From Methylotenera sp. UBA6020 (GTDB lineage Bacteria > Pseudomonadota > Gammaproteobacteria > Burkholderiales > Methylophilaceae): 12,848 bases of DNA. The translations under genes and the position numbers were made by a program. The notes under the pieces were generated by a model. It had not been told where the DNA came from and ran no database searches. It worked only from the letters and a program-made list of their open reading frames with translations. Shown in pieces: positions 7,212 through 12,848 of this stretch; positions within the stretch are counted from its first letter, which is position 1; each line of letters opens with the position of its first letter. Location of the stretch: contig DIZU01000012.1 of NCBI GenBank assembly GCA_002429455.1, positions 2,371 to 15,218 on the forward strand, in the 5' to 3' direction.

Positions 7212-7876
7212 TGCGTTACCTAACCGACCTGGCACAGCCCGGACAGCATGCCGACACGCTGTTGATATTGCTGCCGGGTGCATATCATCAGCCGGAGGAC
7301 TTTATCAAGGAAGGTTTTGTGCAGGCGGTACGCCAGCGCCAGCTAGCCGTCGATTTGATCATGGCGGAATTATCATTCAGCCAAATCGCCGACCAAAGTG
7401 CGTTGCCGGAAATCCATAATAGTCTGATACAACCGGCAATAGCGGCCGGCTATAAAAACATCTGGTTGGCCGGTATCTCAATTGGCGCGTATGTGGCGAT
7501 GGCCTATGCCGGCCGTTACCCTGATCAACTGCTGGCAGGCTTATTACTGCTAGCTCCGTATCCCGGCAACCGCATGACCACTGGCGAAGTGGCCTTTGCC
7601 GGAGGCATACAGGCATGGGCTCCTGACGCCATTCCCGACGAAGACACCGAACGACACAATTGGTACTGGCTGAAAACACATGCCAATTCTAAAGACATTG
7701 AAGTACATCTGGGCTACGGCGAGCAGGACCGTTTTGCGGAAAGTCATTTGATGATGGCGCAGGCCTTGCCCGCAATTCGTGTCGACAAAGTTCCGGGTGA
7801 CCATGTCTGGCCAGTGTGGCAGGAGTTGTGGCACACTTTTCTTGATAAACGATTTGGTACAAATACCGATGACTGA
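7211..7876 (+). CDS. Alpha/beta hydrolase inside the APE operon
   Basis: This 221-residue protein is an alpha/beta-fold serine hydrolase. It has an oxyanion-type LLPGAY (residues 20-25), the nucleophile elbow GISIG with Ser90, an acid at Asp173 in GEQDRF and a histidine at His198 in GDHVW, in the right order and spacing for a catalytic triad. No signal peptide or membrane span is visible, so it is probably cytoplasmic. The start ATG shares one base with the exporter stop, and the C-terminus overlaps the deacetylase gene by eight bases, so it is part of the operon. The substrate is unknown. A release or editing thioesterase/esterase for the polyene is plausible, because no ApeK-type hot-dog thioesterase is visible in this window. 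That is inference. Confidence 0.82.
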   Translation: MRYLTDLAQPGQHADTLLILLPGAYHQPEDFIKEGFVQAVRQRQLAVDLIMAELSFSQIADQSALPEIHNSLIQPAIAAGYKNIWLAGISIGAYVAMAYAGRYPDQLLAGLLLLAPYPGNRMTTGEVAFAGGIQAWAPDAIPDEDTERHNWYWLKTHANSKDIEVHLGYGEQDRFAESHLMMAQALPAIRVDKVPGDHVWPVWQELWHTFLDKRFGTNTDD

Positions 7877-8681
7877 CCTCAAGCAAACGCATTGGCGTGC
7901 TACTTTATTTATCAAGCTATCCATCATGCTGCATGTGCTGGTATTGATCAGCTTGGTCGTCGCGCCGGATTTCTGGCAATGGGCGCTGGCTGTGTTAATT
8001 GGCAATCATCTGGTTATTTCTGCTGTGGGCCTGTGGCCACGCAGCAACTGGCTGGGGCCGAACTGGACACAATTGCCCACCGCAGCTGCGCGTCGCAATG
8101 AGATCGCCCTGACTATCGATGATGGCCCCGACCCGCTAGTGACACCGCAGGTGCTGGATTTGCTGGATCGTTTTAATACAAAAGCTACGTTCTTTTGCAT
8201 AGGCAACAGAGCCGCGCAGCACCCTGAGCTATGCCGCGAGATCGTACGCCGCGGACATGCGGTCGAAAATCACAGCCAGCAGCACCGGCATTATTTCTCA
8301 TTGCTAGGCTTTTATGGATTCACGCGTGAGATTCAGGCCGCACAGGACACGCTATTTAGTATCACTGGCGTGCGTCCTAAGTTTTTCCGTGCCCCGGCTG
8401 GCTTGCGTAATCCCTTTCTTGAGCCGGTGCTGAGTCGTTTAGGCTTGTGTCTGGCGAGCTGGTCAGTCCGCGGTTTTGATACACAGGTCAGAGATGCGGA
8501 AAAAGTAAAAAACAAACTATTGTCAGGGCTGCGCCCCGGTGCAATTTTATTGATGCACGATGGCAACGCTGCACGTACCGATGAAAATATCCCAGTCATT
8601 CTGACAGTGCTGCCGCAACTAATACAAGCTGCCGAAAAGAAAAATCTGCATTTTGTCATCCTACAGGAAGCCGCTTTATGA
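7869..8681 (+). CDS. Membrane-anchored NodB-type polysaccharide deacetylase
   Basis: This 270-residue protein has a NodB-homology domain at about residues 75-265. Motif 1 is LTIDDGPDP (Asp84, Asp85), motif 2 ENHSQQH (His135, His139) forms the metal site with Asp85, motif 3 is FRAPAG (Arg174), motif 4 is the variant SWSVRGFD (Trp198) and motif 5 is LLMHDG (His230). All core catalytic positions are present. Two hydrophobic helices near residues 14-32 and 36-55 precede it. Basic residues on both outer sides predict that both ends are cytoplasmic, putting the active site on the inner face of the membrane, as for ArnD-like enzymes. ATG 7869 is preferred: the in-frame upstream ATG at 7779 would add 30 residues lying inside the hydrolase gene, ahead of the membrane-anchor N-terminus. 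It probably removes an N-acetyl or similar group from a lipid-linked amino sugar; linking this to the APE anchor is inference. Confidence 0.88.
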   Translation: MTDLKQTHWRATLFIKLSIMLHVLVLISLVVAPDFWQWALAVLIGNHLVISAVGLWPRSNWLGPNWTQLPTAAARRNEIALTIDDGPDPLVTPQVLDLLDRFNTKATFFCIGNRAAQHPELCREIVRRGHAVENHSQQHRHYFSLLGFYGFTREIQAAQDTLFSITGVRPKFFRAPAGLRNPFLEPVLSRLGLCLASWSVRGFDTQVRDAEKVKNKLLSGLRPGAILLMHDGNAARTDENIPVILTVLPQLIQAAEKKNLHFVILQEAAL

Positions 8682-8687
8682 ATACGG

Positions 8688-8718
8688 TTTACAATACAAT
8701 TTCGCTCGCAGCTATACT
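8688..8718 (+). promoter_or_regulatory. Possible sigma70-like internal promoter before the ketosynthase
   Basis: In the 112-nt gap after the deacetylase, TTTACA (8688-8693) and TATACT (8713-8718) resemble -35 and -10 boxes, separated by 19 bases, which is longer than the optimal 17. It would allow separate transcription of the KS-CLF-DH-KR block. It is a pattern match only, in an AT-rich gap where chance matches are common. Confidence 0.3.
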
Positions 8719-8767
8719 TTAATGATGTATTCAATAATACTGATGAACAGTGCGACAACTCATTATC

Positions 8768-8797
8768 ATGCATAGAAAGTCTAGAGTTTTTCCTTGA
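8768..8797 (+). other. Nine-codon mini-ORF overlapping the ketosynthase TTG start
   Basis: ATG at 8768 opens MHRKSRVFP and ends with TGA at 8795-8797, overlapping the TTG start of the ketosynthase gene as TTGA. No good ribosome site precedes it. It is noted because the same layout occurs before the exporter gene (4789-4815). Its translation is unproven. Confidence 0.25.
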
Positions 8798-10020
8798 AAC
8801 CGCTATTACTCTCACACTTCACGGCCACCAGTTGCATCGGGCGCGGCTTGCAACAGACCTTGGATTCGCTACGCAGTCACCGACAGGCGCTGAAGCCCTG
8901 CGACTTCGAAACGGTAGACCTGCCGACTTTTATTGGTGAGGTTGAGGGCGTGGATGATGTAAAATTGGCTGCCAGCATGGCCGACTATAATTGTCGTAAC
9001 AATCGTCTGGCCCAGCTTGGGCTGGAGCAAGATGGCTTTGCTGATGCTGTCGATATTGCAGCAGATAAATACGGGCGTGACCGTATCGGTGTTTTTATGG
9101 GTACCAGTACCTCGGGCATACTGGAAACAGAGCTGGCCTTCCGTGAACGCGACCCGGTGACGGGCGCATTGCCAACAGGTTCGGTTTATGGCAAAACGCA
9201 GAATACCTACTCAGTGGCAGATTTCACGCGCCAATATTTCCAGCTCAGCGGCCCGGCTGTCGCGGTGTCATCAGCATGCTCATCCAGCGCCAAGGTATTC
9301 AGCAACGCACGACGCATGATAGAAGCCGGTTTGATCGACGCTGCGGTAGTTGGCGGGGTAGACACTCTGTGCCTTACTACGCTGTATGGTTTCATGTCCT
9401 TGGGCTTGCTCTCCACGCAAGCCTGCCGCCCTTATGATGCAGAACGCGACGGTATCTCTATCGGTGAAGCCGCCGCTTTTGCCTTGCTGGAACGTCCGGC
9501 AGCCAATACTGACGCTCAGTCCGTGCTGTTGCTGGGCATAGGCGAATCCAGCGATGCCTACCATATGTCATCACCCCACCCAGAGGGGTTGGGTGCACGC
9601 ATGGCCATGCAACAGGCGCTACAGAGCGCCGGCTTGAACCCGGCCGATATCGACTACATCAACCTGCATGGCACCGCCACGCACAGTAATGACGAAGCCG
9701 AAGCGAAGGGTGTCGCGGCAGTGTTTGGCCACGAGACACCCTGTAGCTCCAGCAAAGGTGCTACAGGACATACCTTGGGTGCTGCTGGTGCGGTGGAAGC
9801 GGTGATTTGCGCACTTGCCCTACAAAATGGATTTATCCCCGGTGGCCTCAATACGCGTGAAGCTGACCCGCTGCTGAAACTGAATTATCAGCTAAAAAAT
9901 CATGACCAAGCGCTGGCGCATGTGATGAGCAATTCATTTGGCTTCGGCGGCACCAATTGCAGTTTGATTTTTGGTTTGGCTCAAGTAGGCCTGAAACAAT
10001 CTGGAGAGCCTCAGCAATGA
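8794..10020 (+). CDS. apeO: Beta-ketoacyl-ACP synthase (ApeO-like KS)
   Basis: This 408-residue protein is a complete FabF-like ketosynthase, which extends the chain by decarboxylative condensation with malonyl-ACP. The nucleophile Cys162 lies in VSSACSSSA, the catalytic histidines are His293 in HGTATHSND and His326 in KGATGHTLGA, and the C-terminal NSFGFGGTN is intact. The N-terminus LSHFTATSCIGRG and CDFETVD (about 36-42) are typical of the APE KS group. The TTG start is nearly forced: an in-frame TAG sits at 8782-8784 and the conserved N-terminus begins right after the TTG. No clear Shine-Dalgarno precedes it, so translation may be weak or coupled to the overlapping mini-ORF. Its TGA overlaps the start of the CLF-like gene (ATGA at 10017-10020), as expected for a KS/CLF pair. 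It is the only full-length KS in the window. Confidence 0.93.
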   Translation: MKPLLLSHFTATSCIGRGLQQTLDSLRSHRQALKPCDFETVDLPTFIGEVEGVDDVKLAASMADYNCRNNRLAQLGLEQDGFADAVDIAADKYGRDRIGVFMGTSTSGILETELAFRERDPVTGALPTGSVYGKTQNTYSVADFTRQYFQLSGPAVAVSSACSSSAKVFSNARRMIEAGLIDAAVVGGVDTLCLTTLYGFMSLGLLSTQACRPYDAERDGISIGEAAAFALLERPAANTDAQSVLLLGIGESSDAYHMSSPHPEGLGARMAMQQALQSAGLNPADIDYINLHGTATHSNDEAEAKGVAAVFGHETPCSSSKGATGHTLGAAGAVEAVICALALQNGFIPGGLNTREADPLLKLNYQLKNHDQALAHVMSNSFGFGGTNCSLIFGLAQVGLKQSGEPQQ

Positions 10021-10817
10021 CGACCCAACTAACAGCTTATATTGAAGGCATCGGCATCTTAGGTCCAGGCCTCACTGACTGGCCGAGTAGCCGCGCGATA
10101 CTGACCGGAGAGCAGTCTTACCACTCCTTAAAAACTGCCATTCCTGCGCCGGAGTTGCTACCGGCAGCCGAGCGCAGGCGTGCCAGCGATATTGTCAAAC
10201 TGACGCTGGCAACATCACTGGAAGCGGTCGCTGCTGCTGGCTTGGAGGCGGCAAGCTTGCCTAGCGTATTTTCATTTTCCAACGGCGACGGGCTTAACTG
10301 CCATACTATCTGTGAAATGCTGGCATCGGATGACAGGCAAATCTCTCCCACGCGTTTCCACAACTCCGTGCATAACGCTGCCGCAGGTTACTGGAGCATT
10401 GCCACTGGAGCCATGGCGACGTCATCTGTCCTGTGTGCATTTGATGCGAGCTTTGGTGCGGGGCTGCTGGATGCGTTAACTCAAGTGGTCGTTGATGGTG
10501 GCCGTTGCATTTTAATGGCCAGCGATACTCCATATCCCGAGCCTATGTTCAGCAAACGGCCGATCCCTGATAACTTTGGCATTGCACTGGTGCTCGCACC
10601 ACAAGCCGGCCCGCAAGCTATCGCTCAGATTAAAGTCAGCATCACCCATGACGACCCTTACAAGTTTGACGAGACTGCGCTGGAAACCTTGCGCTTAGCG
10701 ATTCCCGCCGCACGTGGCCTGCCATTGCTGCAGGCCATCGCCCAGCAGAAAACCTGTCGCGTGGTGCTGGACTACTTTGATGGCACACGCTTGGCTGTAG
10801 AGGTTAGCCTATGCTAG
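10017..10817 (+). CDS. apeC: Chain-length-factor-like ketosynthase partner (ApeC-like)
   Basis: This 266-residue protein matches the short ketosynthase-like family (Ketoacyl-synt_2 type) that partners the APE KS. Diagnostic stretches are FSFSNGDGLNCHTICEMLA (about 85-103), SPTRFHNSVHNAAAGYWS (110-127) and CAFDASFGAGLLDA (140-153). Only the N-terminal half of a thiolase fold is evident. The HGT and KxxxGH histidine motifs of an active KS are absent, so it probably does not condense by itself and instead shapes the chain-length pocket in a heterodimer with the upstream KS. ATG 10017 overlaps the KS stop as ATGA and gives the family N-terminus AYIEGIGILGPG; an earlier in-frame ATG at 9957 lies within the KS gene. 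The 3' end overlaps the next gene by seven bases. Confidence 0.88.
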   Translation: MTTQLTAYIEGIGILGPGLTDWPSSRAILTGEQSYHSLKTAIPAPELLPAAERRRASDIVKLTLATSLEAVAAAGLEAASLPSVFSFSNGDGLNCHTICEMLASDDRQISPTRFHNSVHNAAAGYWSIATGAMATSSVLCAFDASFGAGLLDALTQVVVDGGRCILMASDTPYPEPMFSKRPIPDNFGIALVLAPQAGPQAIAQIKVSITHDDPYKFDETALETLRLAIPAARGLPLLQAIAQQKTCRVVLDYFDGTRLAVEVSLC

Positions 10818-11287
10818 ATGACACCCAGCTAGATCATACGTGGATCGCAAGCCATATTCCGCATCAGGGCAGCATGTGCCTGCTAGATAAAGTAGAGGCG
10901 TGGGATCAGGATAAAATTACATGCCGTGCCAGCAGTCATCGCGCTGTCGATAATCCATTGCGCGCTCATGGCCAACTCGGCATCGCCTGTGGTATCGAAT
11001 ATGCAGCGCAGGCCATGGCAGTGCATGGCGCTTTGCTGGCTCCTGCAGACAGCACGAGACCGCGTGTGGGCTATTTGGTCAGTGTGCGTGGCGTCATCAT
11101 GGCCGTGACTCGGCTAGACGACATTTCCGCGGATATGTTGATAACAGCCAGTTGTATCATGGCGAGCGAAAACAATATTTTGTACCAATTTAGCCTTAGC
11201 GCGGACGACAATCTGCTGCTGGAAGGGCGCGCAGCCGTGGTGTTGAACGCGGATGCATTGGCAATGACTTTAGGAACTGACGCATGA
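10811..11287 (+). CDS. apeP: Second hot-dog 3-hydroxyacyl-ACP dehydratase (ApeP-like)
   Basis: This 158-residue protein is a hot-dog dehydratase of the ApeP group. It shows HIPHQGSMCLLDKVE (residues 15-29), with His18 as a likely catalytic residue, and GIEYAAQAMAVHG (61-73), with Glu63 in the place of the second catalytic residue. The IPHxxxMxLLD and EYxAQAxAxHG patterns are typical of the family. In described pathways it acts with the small dehydratase ApeI (here 2896-3204) to form the double bond after each ketoreduction. It begins inside the CLF-like gene (seven-base overlap) and ends in an ATGA overlap with the ketoreductase gene, so KS, CLF, DH and KR are one coupled block. Confidence 0.9.
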   Translation: MLDDTQLDHTWIASHIPHQGSMCLLDKVEAWDQDKITCRASSHRAVDNPLRAHGQLGIACGIEYAAQAMAVHGALLAPADSTRPRVGYLVSVRGVIMAVTRLDDISADMLITASCIMASENNILYQFSLSADDNLLLEGRAAVVLNADALAMTLGTDA

Positions 11288-12003
11288 AAAGAGCTTTAGT
11301 CACAGGCGGTAGCGGCGGTATAGGCGCTGCTATTAGTCGCCGCCTTGCTACCGATGGCTGTTATGTCTATATACACGCCAATCACGGCATTGCTGTCGCG
11401 CAACAGCTGGCTGCGGAGATCTGTGCTGCGGGCGGTAGTGCAGAAGCTTTACAGTTTGATGTCACAGACAGCGCCGCCGTAAGCGCTGCACTGGGTCCAC
11501 TGGTGGAAGATGAGCCTATCCAGATTCTGGTCAACAATGCCGGCATCCATGACGATGCAGTGTTCCCGGGTATGCGCCCAGATCAGTGGCACCGCGTCAT
11601 TGACGTATCAGTAAATGGCTTTTTTAACGTGACCCAGCCGCTGATGATGCCCATGATACGCAGTCGCTGGGGGCGTATCATCAATGTTACCTCCATCGCC
11701 GGCATCACTGGCAATCGTGGTCAAACCAATTATTCTGCGGCCAAAGGCGCGCTCAATGCCGCCACCAAGTCGCTATCGCAAGAGGTTGCCAGCCGGGGCA
11801 TCACCGTCAACGCCGTCGCTCCGGGGATTATAGATACATCCATGAGTGAAGCCGCGTTTGATGCCAAGGCCATTGCCAACATGGTCCCCATGAAACGCGC
11901 CGGCACACCGACTGAAGTGGCTGATCTGATTGGCTTTCTTGCTTCCGCTCAGTCTGCCTATATCACGGGGCAGATTATCTCAATTAATGGCGGTATGATC
12001 TAG
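11284..12003 (+). CDS. apeQ: 3-oxoacyl-ACP reductase, FabG/SDR family (ApeQ-like)
   Basis: This 239-residue protein is a classical short-chain dehydrogenase/reductase. It has the cofactor loop TGGSGGIG (residues 7-14), NNAGI (84-88) and the catalytic set Asn111, Ser137, Tyr150 and Lys154 in YSAAK, followed by VNAVAPGIIDT (175-185) and the C-terminal TGQIISINGG. It reduces the 3-ketoacyl-ACP made by the KS to 3-hydroxyacyl-ACP, most likely with NADPH. Length is normal for FabG. It overlaps the dehydratase gene by four bases and is the last gene of the plus-strand set. Housekeeping FabG shares these features, so assignment to the APE pathway relies on position. Confidence 0.93.
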   Translation: MKRALVTGGSGGIGAAISRRLATDGCYVYIHANHGIAVAQQLAAEICAAGGSAEALQFDVTDSAAVSAALGPLVEDEPIQILVNNAGIHDDAVFPGMRPDQWHRVIDVSVNGFFNVTQPLMMPMIRSRWGRIINVTSIAGITGNRGQTNYSAAKGALNAATKSLSQEVASRGITVNAVAPGIIDTSMSEAAFDAKAIANMVPMKRAGTPTEVADLIGFLASAQSAYITGQIISINGGMI

Positions 12004-12130
12004 TTCGTAATGAACTGGCTGGCGCCTATTGATGGCTAACGAGCTTTAATCTGATAGTTATTAACGAAGGTGAGACGGCCGCGCACGACCCAGCGTTGAC
12101 TCTGGTAGACAGCCAGCCAACTGTGGAAAA

Positions 12131-12150
12131 ACGGCAACCGGAGTTGCCGT
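12131..12150 (-). terminator. Rho-independent terminator of the PEP-CTERM gene
   Basis: A perfect 8-bp stem (ACGGCAAC at 12131-12138 pairing with GTTGCCGT at 12143-12150) encloses a 4-base loop. Read on the minus strand it is followed by five T residues (complement of 12127-12131) and begins 22 nt after the stop of the minus-strand gene. On the plus strand no T-run follows, so it is a weaker terminator for the APE operon. A second imperfect inverted repeat at 12152-12170 lies next to it. Confidence 0.75.
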
Positions 12151-12172
12151 TCCGTATTAACGAATAACGGAT

Positions 12173-12757
12173 TTACACGGTGAAGGAGTTTTTGCGTCTT
12201 GCCGTAAAACCCAATAAGCCAAGTCCAACCAACATTAAGGCGTAAGTTTCAGGCTCTGGTACTTGAGGTGTGGGGGTATACCAAGCACTGCCCCCTTGCC
12301 CTTCGGTTAACCCCTGTACATGCATAGCAAATGAACTGGAAGTCAGGCTTACTGGTTGAGAAAACGTTGCATACCAAGACACGGTCTCAAGAGCGGTCAA
12401 CCTTGCCTGTTTAGGACCAGTCAAATCAAAGCGAAAATCAAATATACCGGTTGGGCCACCACCAGATGAAACTGATACCGGAGCGCCTCCTGAAACATTG
12501 GAAACTATAGGTTGATTGCTAGCGTCTACAGCAAGTGATCCGATAAAAGCGCCAGTGGTGAAAATGCTATTAAGATCAAATGCGCTGAGGGTAAAGCTAT
12601 AAATGTTGCCGACGTTGGTATAGGTTAAACTGGCAAATGGATCAGCCGGCTGGTAAGAACCCGCCAACAAAGTGCCATAAGTATCTGTAGCGGCGTTTGC
12701 TGAAACGCTAACTAGCATCGTTAGCATCGCCAAAAAATTACGCATTGATCTGGACAT
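12173..12757 (-). CDS. PEP-CTERM sorting-domain protein (exosortase substrate)
   Basis: This 194-residue exported protein has a signal peptide (hydrophobic residues about 8-18, probable cleavage after SANA, residue 22) and a C-terminal PEP-CTERM sorting signal. The signal is VPEPETYALML at 166-176, then a short hydrophobic span GLGLLGF and the basic tail ARRKN. Such proteins are processed by an exosortase of the EpsH/XrtA type and sent to the outer surface, usually in exopolysaccharide-producing bacteria. The middle is rich in Ser, Thr, Gly and Asn with no catalytic motif I recognise, so its own role is unknown. The start is well fixed by AGGAGG (12763-12768) five bases before the ATG. It converges on the APE operon and is probably an independent unit. 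No exosortase gene is in the window. Confidence 0.9.
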   Translation of the reverse strand: MSRSMRNFLAMLTMLVSVSANAATDTYGTLLAGSYQPADPFASLTYTNVGNIYSFTLSAFDLNSIFTTGAFIGSLAVDASNQPIVSNVSGGAPVSVSSGGGPTGIFDFRFDLTGPKQARLTALETVSWYATFSQPVSLTSSSFAMHVQGLTEGQGGSAWYTPTPQVPEPETYALMLVGLGLLGFTARRKNSFTV

Positions 12758-12848
12758 AATTTCCTCCTGAAAAGTAATTTATAAAAAAAAATTTATTCGT
12801 ATAGGTTTTATATCAGAAAATTATTTATTCTTATGTGCGTTAGGATAC
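12758..12848 (-). promoter_or_regulatory. AT-rich upstream region of the PEP-CTERM gene
   Basis: This strongly AT-rich stretch contains the AGGAGG ribosome site (12763-12768) and a nine-base A run near 12783-12791. TATAAA-like hexamers occur on the minus strand, but none has a clear -35 partner. No sigma54-type GG/GC pair was evident in the visible part; the region continues past the window edge. Confidence 0.4.

Noticed and set aside
7779..7868. Upstream ATG that would add 30 residues to the deacetylase
   Set aside because: The extra segment lies fully inside the hydrolase gene; the membrane-anchor N-terminus begins naturally at ATG 7869 with an 8-nt overlap.
9957..10016. Upstream ATG that would add 20 residues to the CLF-like protein
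   Set aside because: It lies within the KS coding end; ATG 10017 gives the ATGA overlap and a family-like N-terminus.
12131..12150. Hairpin as a strong terminator for the APE operon
   Set aside because: There is no T-run on the plus strand; orientation and spacing fit the minus-strand PEP-CTERM gene.
12783..12791. Nine-base A run as a repeat or mobile-element scar
   Set aside because: A simple homopolymer in AT-rich upstream DNA, with no inverted repeats or target-site duplication nearby.
1..12848. tRNA, rRNA, CRISPR array, insertion sequence or phage genes
   Set aside because: No cloverleaf-like segment, spaced repeat series, transposase motifs or terminal inverted repeats were seen on either strand.

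Overview
The window is almost entirely one plus-strand operon-like gene set (550-12003) that reads as an aryl polyene (APE) pigment locus: a type II fatty-acid/polyketide-like pathway that makes a carotenoid-like aryl polyene carboxylate and moves it to the outer membrane. The mix of an APE locus, a PEP-CTERM (exosortase substrate) gene and moderate GC suggests a Gram-negative proteobacterium. A betaproteobacterium of the Nitrosomonadales/Methylophilaceae type is my best guess, but no rRNA or other phylogenetic marker is present, so this is inference.

Layout. 1-347 (minus): decayed 3' part of an FAD-dependent pyridine nucleotide-disulfide oxidoreductase gene (CoA-disulfide reductase/NADH oxidase type), with a frameshift and an in-frame stop. 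348-549: AT-rich leader with inverted and direct repeats but no convincing promoter. 550-4772: acyl carrier protein, COG4648-type membrane protein, AMP-dependent acyl ligase, small hot-dog dehydratase, LpxL-like acyltransferase and LolA-like periplasmic lipid carrier. 4812-7211: MMPL/RND-type lipid exporter. 7211-8681: an alpha/beta hydrolase and a membrane-anchored NodB-type deacetylase. 8794-12003: ketosynthase, short chain-length-factor-like partner, second hot-dog dehydratase and FabG-type ketoreductase. 12131-12150: hairpin terminator. 12173-12757 (minus): PEP-CTERM protein, convergent with the operon.

How the genes work together (family knowledge plus inference). The ligase would load an aromatic starter acid onto the carrier protein. 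The KS with its CLF-like partner elongates with malonyl units, the KR reduces, and the two small hot-dog proteins dehydrate, leaving conjugated double bonds. The acyltransferase, deacetylase and hydrolase are candidates for building or trimming the lipid/sugar anchor. The MMPL protein and LolA-like protein would move the product across the inner membrane and periplasm. Most junctions are 1-8 nt overlaps (often ATGA), which indicates tight translational coupling. Breaks of 44, 39 and 111 nt lie before the ligase, the exporter and the KS.

Main oddities. The set is reduced compared with the E. coli/Xenorhabdus APE clusters: one ACP, one full KS, no recognisable ApeK-like hot-dog thioesterase, no glycosyltransferase, no methyltransferase. 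A hydrolase-deacetylase pair is inserted. Both genes with non-ATG starts (exporter GTG, KS TTG) are preceded by an 8-9 codon mini-ORF whose TGA stop overlaps the start codon. No mobile element, tRNA, rRNA or CRISPR array was seen.
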